DNA of 24,754 nt from JBAZJN01 sp041651295. Lineage in GTDB: Bacteria > Patescibacteriota > UBA1384 > XYA2-FULL-43-10 > CAINNR01. The DNA lies in contig JBAZJN010000016.1 in NCBI GenBank assembly GCA_041651295.1, positions 1 to 24,754 on the forward strand. Reading direction: 5' to 3'. Positions within the stretch are counted from its first letter, which is position 1; the number at the start of each line of letters is the position of its first letter. A program made the translations under genes and the position numbers. Of this stretch, positions 13,074 through 19,369 are shown piece after piece. The notes below the pieces were generated by a model. The model did not search any database and was not told where the DNA came from. It saw only the letters and a program-made list of their open reading frames with translations.

Positions 13074-14051
13074 TTATGAAGCTTCTTTGTAAGCTTCTCT
13101 TATTTGATCCTCGGCATAGGGAGAAGCATAATTTTCCGGTGGTGCCATCCTCCAAATATCAGTTCGGGCATGAATGAAAGATATTACGTCTTGGTTGTCG
13201 ATTTGGTCAATAATTTTTTTGATCATGCGGAAAACATTTATTTTGTCCTCGCGTAATAAGTTTGCTTCTTGAAGGGTTCGCCAGAATAAAGACAGGTTCG
13301 CTATTTCCGTTTGCCAGTATAACTGCCTTATTTGTTCTTCGCTGCCGCTTGGATTTATTCGACCCCAAAATTCAGCGAATCTTTCGCCTCGGTTCTCACC
13401 GAATTCCCAGGTCGATTGAATTTTTGAACTGACGTGTTGTGAAATGTCGTCAATCTTATGGCCTAGCTCGTGTTTTATAACTGATGACATTAGAGCCTGT
13501 TCAATTCCATCGGCATCATGTTCTGGATAGAGAGCAGCAAGATCAACAGCTTTTCTAAATATTTGTGCCCTGCTTATAGCAACAGATGTATAACCGGCAT
13601 GCGAAGATCCAAAGTTATTTGTAATATTAACAGAGATCTCAGATATTTCGTCAATCATTGATTGTGGTAACCCAAGGTTAGACATTTTGCTTAACACCTC
13701 AGACTTTGCAGAATTTGGAATTTTTTTGTCCACGGGCTCTTTCTTGGAAAATTGTTTTCTCATGTCTGCTAGTTTTGCAGCTAAAATTGGATAAAAATTA
13801 GCTAAAAAATCGGCTATGATTTCGTCTTCGCTCTTTCCGGAGCTTAGCTGATCGGAAAAATATGATTCTAAACAAAATGTTGTCGTCTCCCTTAATTTCT
13901 CAGGGAGTTCGAAATCCGTAATTATTTCATCCGTAACAACTGCTGGAACTCCATTATCTTCGACGTGAATAAAGGTTGGTTCAGTTTTAATATGAATTTG
14001 ATCTAAAATCTTATTGCCAACACCATCTTGTCTCGGGATTAGTTCGCTCAT
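13074..14051 (-). CDS. Uncharacterised HELGH zincin-like protein
   Basis: The 325-residue soluble protein is of no family I recognise. The only clear motif is VIKHELGHKIDD (H194, E195, H198), a zincin-type HExxH. Candidate third ligands are E223 or E227 in GERFAEFWGR, about 25-29 residues later, the spacing seen in gluzincins. The N-terminal 110 residues are acidic and lack such motifs; the region 110-190 looks helical. No signal peptide or transmembrane segment is present. The ATG at 14051 follows AGGAG, which overlaps the trxB stop codon (TAGGAG), so it is translated right after trxB and is the last gene of the operon. A small GAAGCTT hairpin in its last codons may help termination. It could be a pseudo-protease or toxin-like peptidase. 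Confidence 0.8.
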   Translation of the reverse strand: MSELIPRQDGVGNKILDQIHIKTEPTFIHVEDNGVPAVVTDEIITDFELPEKLRETTTFCLESYFSDQLSSGKSEDEIIADFLANFYPILAAKLADMRKQFSKKEPVDKKIPNSAKSEVLSKMSNLGLPQSMIDEISEISVNITNNFGSSHAGYTSVAISRAQIFRKAVDLAALYPEHDADGIEQALMSSVIKHELGHKIDDISQHVSSKIQSTWEFGENRGERFAEFWGRINPSGSEEQIRQLYWQTEIANLSLFWRTLQEANLLREDKINVFRMIKKIIDQIDNQDVISFIHARTDIWRMAPPENYASPYAEDQIREAYKEAS

Positions 14052-14059
14052 ACGTGCTC

Positions 14060-14965
14060 CTATTTCTTCTCATCCAAATATTTCGAGGCGGAAAGAGCGG
14101 CTATCGCACCCTCGCCGGCGGAAATCACAATTTGTTTATAGTAAGAATTAGTTAAGTCGCCGGCGGCAAAAACCCCTTCACGTGACGTCGAATGGTCCTT
14201 GTTGGCTTTAATTTGGTTTTTTTCATCCATTTCAACAAAATCCTTAATTAAGCCGTCTTCAACAATATAGCCGATTTCGATGAACACACCGTCGGTCGCA
14301 ATTGTTTTTTCTTCACCATCTTTCCTGTAAGAAATTGTTTTTACAGTTTGGTCGCCTTCGATTTTTGAAATTGTTGCACCGGTAATCAGTTCAACATTTT
14401 TCATCTTCTTAACCTTTTCAATCAGTATGTCCTCGGCTGTGAATTGATCGCGACGATGTATAACATATACTTTCGATGCAATTTTTGCCAAAAGCAGCGC
14501 CGCATCAAAAGCTGAATTACCGCCACCGTTGACCACTGCAGTTTTATTTTTGTAAAATGGAGCATCGCAAGTGGCGCAGTAAGAAATTCCCCGGCCCTTA
14601 AATTCCTGTTCGCCCTTTATATCTAATTTTCTCGGGACCTTGCCAAAGGCCAGAATTAAACTTCTACCAGTATATTTATCTTTTTGTCCGGAGACAACAA
14701 ACTCACCTGCCTTTTCCTCCAAGCGTGTAACTTCGTCATATGCCAATTCGGCACCAAATTTTTGGGCTTGTTTAATAAACTTTTGTGCCAACTCCGGTCC
14801 GGAAATCAAATCAAAACCGGGATAGTTTTCAATGTCGGGGGTTTTTACAACTTGGCCGCCGACTTCGCGGGTAATTACCAAAGTCTTTAACATTCTTCTG
14901 GATGAATATATTGCGGCTGTAATCCCGGCTGGCCCGCCGCCGACGATAACTACATCATAAACCAT
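14060..14965 (-). CDS. trxB: Thioredoxin reductase (NADPH, FAD)
   Basis: TrxB uses NADPH to reduce thioredoxin through FAD and a redox-active disulfide. The 301-residue product has the FAD-binding GGGPAGITAAIYSSRR (9-24), the active-site CATCDAPFY with C130 and C133, and the NADPH-binding GGGNSAFDAALLLA. The next strand ends in VIHRRDQF, whose HRR matches NADPH preference. The C-terminal FAD motif is GVFAAGDLTN. The length is slightly short but normal. The ATG at 14965 follows GTAGGAG. It lies 31 nt after gdhA and is coupled to the HELGH gene. No thioredoxin gene is seen in the window. Confidence 0.96.
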   Translation of the reverse strand: MVYDVVIVGGGPAGITAAIYSSRRMLKTLVITREVGGQVVKTPDIENYPGFDLISGPELAQKFIKQAQKFGAELAYDEVTRLEEKAGEFVVSGQKDKYTGRSLILAFGKVPRKLDIKGEQEFKGRGISYCATCDAPFYKNKTAVVNGGGNSAFDAALLLAKIASKVYVIHRRDQFTAEDILIEKVKKMKNVELITGATISKIEGDQTVKTISYRKDGEEKTIATDGVFIEIGYIVEDGLIKDFVEMDEKNQIKANKDHSTSREGVFAAGDLTNSYYKQIVISAGEGAIAALSASKYLDEKK

Positions 14966-14996
14966 AATATCTCCTACTAACTTATGAACAAAAAAA

Positions 14997-16241
14997 TTAC
15001 TTATTTCTTTTTTCTTCCGCTTCCAGTACGCGTTTAATGGCTAAAATGTAGGCCGCTTGTCTCAAAGTGCAATTAATTTTTGTTGATTCATTGAAAATGT
15101 CAGTTACAGATTTTTCCATTATTTTTTTCAATTTTTTATCAACTTCTTCTTTGCTCCACTTTTGTTTTTTAAGATTCTGTACCCACTCAAAATAACTAAC
15201 TGTTACGCCGCCGGCGTTAGCCAATATATCGGGAATTACTGGAATTTTCTTTCCTTTTAAAATTTTATCAGCCCCTGGAGTAATAGGACCATTGGCTAAT
15301 TCTAATATCAATTTTGCTTGGACCTGATTAGCATTTTTTTCTGTCAAAACATTTTCCAGCGCCGCTGGTATTAAAATGTCGACATTTAATGCTAGCAGTT
15401 GCTCGTTAGAAATTTTTTTGTACTCCGGAATGGCATTTATCTTTCCGTGATGTTTTTTAAGTTTGGCAATTTTTTTGGGATCAATTCCCTCTTTTTCGAA
15501 CAGCCCGCCGGAGGAATCAGAGACAGCAACGATTTTAAACCCGGCGTCATGGAGTAGCTCCGCCATATTTTCGCCGGCATTGCCAAATCCTTGAATGGCG
15601 ACTGTTTTTTCATTGGAAATGTTTAGATTAGAAACGTTTAGATATTTTTCCAAAACAATTTGGCCGCCCCTGGCTGTAGCAGTATCACGGCCGAGCGAGC
15701 CACTGGCTTCGACAGGCTTCCCCGTCACGCAGGCTGGAGTTTTTTTCTTGGCGATTTTAGAATATTCGTCGGCGTAAATTTCCATTATTTTCGGAGTTGT
15801 ATAAACGTCCGGTGCCGGCACATCCTTTGTCGGGCCAACAACATCATAAATCGCTCGTACGTAGCCGCGTGTCAAACGCTCAATTTCTTTATCGGATAAT
15901 TCTTTTGGGTTAACTTCGACTCCGCCCTTGCTGCCGCCTAGCGGAATCCCAACTGTAGCACACTTAAATGTCATCCAGGTGGATAGGGCCTTGACTTCGT
16001 CCATATTTGTATCGGGATGAAAACGAATACCGCCTTTAAACGGGCCTCTGGCATTATTGTGTTGAACGCGATACCCATGAAAAATTCTGGTTTTCCCATC
16101 AGACATCTTGACCGGAATTTTAACATCAACGATTCTTTGGGGGGATTTTATGACATCAATATATTTACTTTTGATGCCGGCAATTTTGACCGCATCATCA
16201 ATTTGTTTGATTGCATTTTCGAACGGATTGTTGTTTAACAT
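14997..16241 (-). CDS. gdhA: Glutamate dehydrogenase (Glu/Leu/Phe/Val family)
   Basis: It catalyses reversible oxidative deamination of glutamate to 2-oxoglutarate and ammonia with NAD(P). The 414-residue product contains the substrate-binding GYRVQHNNARGPFKGGIRFHP, the catalytic-lysine region FKCATVGIPLGGSKGGVEVNP, and the nucleotide-binding Rossmann motif IQGFGNAGENMAELL. It then has VDILIPAALENVLT and ANAGGVTVSYFEW. Coenzyme preference cannot be told with certainty. The ATG at 16241 has GGAG 5 nt upstream. It sits in an operon with a PPC-domain protein upstream (adjacent) and trxB downstream, linking amino-acid catabolism and redox balance. In a genome with few biosynthetic genes it probably works in the degradative direction. 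Confidence 0.95.
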   Translation of the reverse strand: MLNNNPFENAIKQIDDAVKIAGIKSKYIDVIKSPQRIVDVKIPVKMSDGKTRIFHGYRVQHNNARGPFKGGIRFHPDTNMDEVKALSTWMTFKCATVGIPLGGSKGGVEVNPKELSDKEIERLTRGYVRAIYDVVGPTKDVPAPDVYTTPKIMEIYADEYSKIAKKKTPACVTGKPVEASGSLGRDTATARGGQIVLEKYLNVSNLNISNEKTVAIQGFGNAGENMAELLHDAGFKIVAVSDSSGGLFEKEGIDPKKIAKLKKHHGKINAIPEYKKISNEQLLALNVDILIPAALENVLTEKNANQVQAKLILELANGPITPGADKILKGKKIPVIPDILANAGGVTVSYFEWVQNLKKQKWSKEEVDKKLKKIMEKSVTDIFNESTKINCTLRQAAYILAIKRVLEAEEKRNK

Positions 16242-16642
16242 TAGATCTCCAATAGATTAAGGCCAATTTCTTGGTCGTGTTTTCTCTCTAATTTTGCTTC
16301 GATTTCAAAAATAATTATTTCACACGTAGCTGCGACAATCAGTTTGTCTACATGTCCGGCTACAGCATTGAAATTGCTTAATGCCAGTGTGGCATGACAA
16401 TGAATTGTTGTTTTGCTATCAAGCTTTGAAATGTTGCCCGTCAGGTTAGCTATCTCCAGAGTATCGGAAATGGTTTTTCGAAAATATTCTTTCTTTTCTA
16501 AGTCGTAGATTGCCAATTCAGCATGGGATGCGGCACCAAGCCCGGATAGCCATCCACTGGCGATTTTGTGTCGATCGCAAAAATCAATGATTTCGGAGAT
16601 TACTTCATCTCCCTTTTTTAGTCGTATCACATAAGTTTTCAT
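16241..16642 (-). CDS. PPC (DUF296) domain protein
   Basis: PPC domains are small trimeric folds found alone in bacteria and archaea and fused to AT-hooks in plants; bacterial roles are mostly unknown. The 133-residue product shows the full signature: GWLSGLGAASHAELAIYD (30-47), LEIANLTGNIS (62-72), the metal-type histidines in IHCHATL (H81, H83) and AGHV (H97), then AATCEIIIFE. The ATG at 16642 overlaps the stop of the preceding membrane-protein gene as ATGA, so I reject a longer frame starting at 16777. Its own stop is adjacent to the gdhA start, consistent with one transcript. Confidence 0.9.
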   Translation of the reverse strand: MKTYVIRLKKGDEVISEIIDFCDRHKIASGWLSGLGAASHAELAIYDLEKKEYFRKTISDTLEIANLTGNISKLDSKTTIHCHATLALSNFNAVAGHVDKLIVAATCEIIIFEIEAKLERKHDQEIGLNLLEI

Positions 16643-16887
16643 GATTTCAAATGAATTAATAAAAAGGTTGCGATAATGAGTAGAAATCTGCCAATACTTT
16701 TTAGGGCGGGCCAAGTAGCAGGGATGAAAATAATTATGCCAATAACCCAAATAAAATTTCCCTTGATGAACCTCCAAAACGACCAGCCCAACAGAAATAA
16801 TATACCCAAAGAAATCAAACTCGAATATCCTGGCGATATACCAGTAAATATTCTATCATAAGACGCAAAAATATTTGAAAGATTCAT
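16639..16887 (-). CDS. Small membrane protein (82 aa)
   Basis: A hydrophobic protein of unknown family with two or three membrane segments, at about 24-40 (SLISLGILFLLGWSFWRF), 46-58 (WVIGIIIFIPATW) and 64-80 (IGRFLLIIATFLLIHL). It lies 21 nt after the LytR_C gene and overlaps the PPC gene by 4 nt (ATGA). No strong Shine-Dalgarno precedes the ATG at 16887. Operon position between an envelope protein and the PPC gene suggests a membrane accessory role, but nothing more can be said. Confidence 0.7.
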   Translation of the reverse strand: MNLSNIFASYDRIFTGISPGYSSLISLGILFLLGWSFWRFIKGNFIWVIGIIIFIPATWPALKSIGRFLLIIATFLLIHLKS

Positions 16888-16908
16888 TTCAACAATATAT
16901 TAAACTTA

Positions 16909-17628
16909 TTAGCTCTTGCCGACAACAACGACTATATCATAATTTGTACCGACAATTGAATCACTGGGTGTCGTTTCCGTTTGGTAATTTGAAAGTGCAG
17001 CCTTGACTAATTCTGCTTTGGCTTCCCCGCCGGTTTTGTAGTAAATTAAGGTTTTTTGATAATTGAACGATCTTGCGTTGGCGGTAGCTGATACCGTGAA
17101 GCCGGCGGTGCTCAAAATCCCGGCTGCAGTTTGAGCAGAGTTCTTGATTCCGGAGCCATTCAAAACGGAGACATTGATTGTTTTTTTGTCGATTTCCGGC
17201 GCTGTGGGTGTTTGGGCTGCTGCTGGTGTTGATGACTGCGGCTGACTAGTTGATTCGTAACTTTTGTCTTTTGTGGCTGCAGAATCGATAATTTGGTTTA
17301 AGTTTTGACTGTTATTTTCTTTGTAAGAACCATCAAAATAGCTTTTAATTACGGCATAATTTTGCCAGACAACCAAACCGATGAGTAAGGCAATTGTCAG
17401 TATAATAATGAAAGTATACAGCCATCGGAGATTGTGTTTTTTAGGTTCTTTGCTTGTCGTATGACTAATCGGTGTTCCAACAAAAAAATCACCATCTTGC
17501 GACTGACTAAAAAGCCGGCCGTCATCCCGGTTATCGATCTCCTTTTTAGCCTTTTTGATGGCAGCTTTTTCAGCTCTAGCCCCGATCGATCGGTATTTTT
17601 TTGGACGGATGTCGTCAGCAATTCCCAA
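16909..17628 (-). CDS. Membrane protein with LytR_C domain
   Basis: The 239-residue product has a basic cytosolic N-terminus (1-67), one transmembrane helix (about 70-88, YTFIIILTIALLIGLVVW), a Ser/Thr/Pro/Gln-rich linker (105-148) and a C-terminal LytR_C domain from about 150. The domain starts INVSVLNGSGIKNSAQTAAGILSTAGF and ends DIVVVVGKS. LytR_C normally follows the LCP catalytic domain of wall-polymer ligases; here the LCP domain is absent, so this is a stand-alone binding or regulatory module at the envelope. The start is a TTG at 17628 with GGAGG at good distance. It heads the six-gene operon. The 190 bp upstream contain only an inverted repeat (17730-17757) and no gene. Confidence 0.85.
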   Translation of the reverse strand: MGIADDIRPKKYRSIGARAEKAAIKKAKKEIDNRDDGRLFSQSQDGDFFVGTPISHTTSKEPKKHNLRWLYTFIIILTIALLIGLVVWQNYAVIKSYFDGSYKENNSQNLNQIIDSAATKDKSYESTSQPQSSTPAAAQTPTAPEIDKKTINVSVLNGSGIKNSAQTAAGILSTAGFTVSATANARSFNYQKTLIYYKTGGEAKAELVKAALSNYQTETTPSDSIVGTNYDIVVVVGKS

Positions 17629-17729
17629 AACCCCTCCCAGGTAGTGAAAATTTGACTGCTTTCTAAAGTTGTCGCCAAATCCACCTACAAAATCTATCGC
17701 CAGGTGTCATATCTAATATTGTGACTTTT

Positions 17730-17757
17730 TTGACAGAAAGCATAAAACAACTGTCAA
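17730..17757. promoter_or_regulatory. Inverted repeat TTGACAG-N14-CTGTCAA
   Basis: A perfect 7-bp inverted repeat between the AbrB-like gene and the LytR_C operon. Each arm also reads as a -35 hexamer, one per strand. A related repeat, AGTTGAC-N17-GTCAACT, lies in front of the AbrB-like gene, so both may be operators of one regulator. Confidence 0.45.
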
Positions 17758-17825
17758 ATTTCTATTACCTGGTCTCCTGTGCTATATAGCTATTCTACCA
17801 GAGAGCCTGTAGTATTCGCAACTAA

Positions 17826-18089
17826 TTACCAGCGGGCTTTTCCGTCTTTCGTAGCAGATTTCTTAGTATCGGTGCTTTTAAAGTTCTTGTGGTTGACCGC
17901 GACTCCTTTTTTTATCAGTATTTCACCTTTTTTACTGTCAACCAGCATTTTGACCACATCACCCTTGCCCCACTTGAGTTCTTTTATCACCCATTTTGGT
18001 AATGTGACACAGAGGCTGTAATTAGAAAATTTAATTAGTTTTCTATTTTCCGCCTCGGCTCGCGCCGGGCAAGATGGGTCTCTTTCCAT
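17826..18089 (-). CDS. SpoVT/AbrB-type DNA-binding protein
   Basis: The 87-residue product contains one swapped-hairpin AbrB domain: KLIKFSNYSLCVTLPKWVIKEL (17-38) followed by GKGDVVKMLVDSKKGEILIKK. This is the usual pattern of transition-state regulators and of antitoxins. A basic C-terminal tail (KSTDTKKSATKDGK) follows. The N-terminal segment MERDPSCPARAEAEN is unusual and polar. The ATG at 18089 follows AAGGGA and a TATAAT box. No partner toxin lies next to it, so it is more likely an autonomous regulator. The inverted repeats at 17730-17757 and 18117-18147 on both sides of it are candidate binding sites. Confidence 0.85.
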   Translation of the reverse strand: MERDPSCPARAEAENRKLIKFSNYSLCVTLPKWVIKELKWGKGDVVKMLVDSKKGEILIKKGVAVNHKNFKSTDTKKSATKDGKARW

Positions 18090-18116
18090 ATTTTTCCCTT
18101 ATTATATTAAAAAAAC

Positions 18117-18147
18117 AGTTGACACCAGTATATATCCATAGTCAACT
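18117..18147. promoter_or_regulatory. Inverted repeat in the AbrB-like gene promoter
   Basis: AGTTGAC (18117-18123) and GTCAACT (18141-18147) are perfect inverted arms separated by 17 nt, directly upstream of the AbrB-like gene and after lexA. Candidate autoregulatory operator. Confidence 0.45.
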
Positions 18148-18170
18148 ATTTTCAATTATATTTTCACCAG

Positions 18171-18779
18171 TTATCCAAATTTCCGTATCACACCCTTAAC
18201 TTTTCCCTGAATTGTTACCCTTCCTTTAGCGAAGCGCATCGGCCGCATTGTTTTATTGGCCGGTTGAAGACGAATACTGTTAGCCTCGTTGTAGAATCGC
18301 TTTAATGTTGCGTTTTCATTATCAATTAAAGCAACTACAATCTCGCCGTTTCTCGGGCTTTGTGACTGCTCAATGATTACGTAATCGCCATCGAGTATTC
18401 CGTCATCAATCATCGATTCTCCACGGACGCGTAGAGCGAAAGTCCTTCGCCCCATCATGTCTTTGGGAATATCAATGGTCTCATTGGTTCGTATTGCCTC
18501 AATCGGTTTTCCGGCATCGATCACTCCTTGGAGGGGTATTTCCCAAGTGTCGATGCCGGATGTGAAGACCGGGGTTAGTTGGATTGATCTAGCCTCCATC
18601 GCTTCTTTTGTCAGATAGCCTTTCTCTTCCAATATTGAAATATACTCGGCCACTGTTGAGACCGATGAAAGCTCAAAATAATAGGCAATTTCCCGAAAGC
18701 TCGGAGCATATCCGTTTTCGTCAATAAAACTCCGGATATATTCCAATATTTCTTTTTGCCGTCTAGTTAACGGTTCCAT
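18171..18779 (-). CDS. lexA: SOS repressor LexA
   Basis: LexA represses DNA-damage genes and cleaves itself when RecA filaments form. The 202-residue product has the N-terminal winged helix (MEPLTRRQKEILEYIRSFID, then PSFREIAYYFELSSVSTVAEY), the A-G cleavage site A89-G90 in GVIDAGKPIEA, the catalytic Ser S122 in RGESMIDDGI and the catalytic Lys K160 in NATLKRFY. All required residues are present. The ATG at 18779 follows AGGAG. A 23-codon leader ORF ends in the stop that overlaps this SD, and paired motifs upstream (18833-18878) are candidate autoregulatory sites. Confidence 0.97.
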   Translation of the reverse strand: MEPLTRRQKEILEYIRSFIDENGYAPSFREIAYYFELSSVSTVAEYISILEEKGYLTKEAMEARSIQLTPVFTSGIDTWEIPLQGVIDAGKPIEAIRTNETIDIPKDMMGRRTFALRVRGESMIDDGILDGDYVIIEQSQSPRNGEIVVALIDNENATLKRFYNEANSIRLQPANKTMRPMRFAKGRVTIQGKVKGVIRKFG

Positions 18780-18786
18780 GTTGCTC

Positions 18787-18858
18787 CTATTCTATAAAGC
18801 CGCCGTTGAATGGTTCGGTTTTTATTCGATTAATGTTTGGTATCTGTTCGGTATTCAT
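18787..18858 (-). CDS. 23-codon leader ORF upstream of lexA
   Basis: It starts MNTEQIPNINRIK and ends NGGFIE; the TAG is immediately joined to the lexA Shine-Dalgarno (TAGGAG). The ATG begins exactly 6 nt after an extended -10 (TGG-TATACT, 18865-18873), so it would be the first codon of a leaderless transcript. Its frame is different from lexA. Ribosomes ending here could re-initiate at lexA. Coding status is inferred from position only. Confidence 0.45.
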   Translation of the reverse strand: MNTEQIPNINRIKTEPFNGGFIE

Positions 18859-18895
18859 GTCTTTAGTATACCAAACATAAGACGAACACTGTCAA
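18833..18895 (-). promoter_or_regulatory. lexA promoter with paired operator-like motifs
   Basis: On the minus strand TTGACA (18890-18895) and TATACT (18865-18870) are 19 nt apart, with TGG before the -10. The 11-bp sequence ATGTTTGGTAT occurs at 18833-18843 on the plus strand and inverted at 18868-18878, and related GTTCG/CGAAC words lie between and beside them. These resemble SOS-box halves (CGAAC/GTTCG) and are likely LexA sites. Confidence 0.6.
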
Positions 18896-18964
18896 ACATT
18901 TTTTAGCAAAAATATATAGATCAGTAATATCAAAAATAAATCTCAAATTTTTATAAGTGAGGAA

Positions 18965-19109
18965 TTGAAAAAAATTCTGCCACACGAACACAGTATGACC
19001 GAACTGCGCCGACAATATATTGCAGATAGTGTCGAGTTAAAGTGATACCGACGACAACGCCCAGATGATCGCGATCATCGCCGAGGTTGACAGAATCAAA
19101 ACGGCATAA
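18965..19109 (+). pseudogene. Possible small coding region with a +1 frameshift
   Basis: In the otherwise geneless 511-bp stretch between lexA and the PA14 gene, two adjoining frames read like one protein. The first runs from a TTG at 18965 or an ATG at 18995 (MTELRRQYIADSVEL) to a TGA at 19043. The second, shifted by one base at TTAAAG (near 19037-19041), continues SDTDDNAQMIAIIAEVDRIK to a TAA at 19107. Joined, they give a helical peptide of 37-47 residues in GC-richer codons. A perfect 16-bp palindrome GATGATCGCGATCATC (19064-19079) is inside. No strong Shine-Dalgarno is seen. It could be a decayed gene remnant, a sequencing error, or chance. Confidence 0.3.
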
Positions 19110-19369
19110 ATATTTATTACCTGTTTGTATCTTTATTTCCCGCGCCCCGACATTAATAGCAGTGAAATTAATGGATTAGGTTGCTTGTTCTGGCTTAATT
19201 TTGTATTATTACCGTAATTTTTGTGTCAAAAACATCAGTCAGTCATGTCAAGATTAATTATCACAAGCTCAATCAAAATAAAAAAAGTGTCAAAAAAACA
19301 ATTATGACGCCAACATCTAAACTTAAAATAAGCCTGTTTTGTTTTCCGGTTGCTATCCTATTGTGGCAA
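19110..19369. other. AT-rich region without a recognisable gene
   Basis: This stretch follows the possible small gene and lies downstream of the PA14 gene. On the minus strand it carries three TTGACA words (near 19223, 19246 and 19288) without convincing -10 partners. I see no terminator, RNA or supported coding frame; a plus-strand frame entering the PA14 gene from 19223 lacks a Shine-Dalgarno. Confidence 0.4.
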
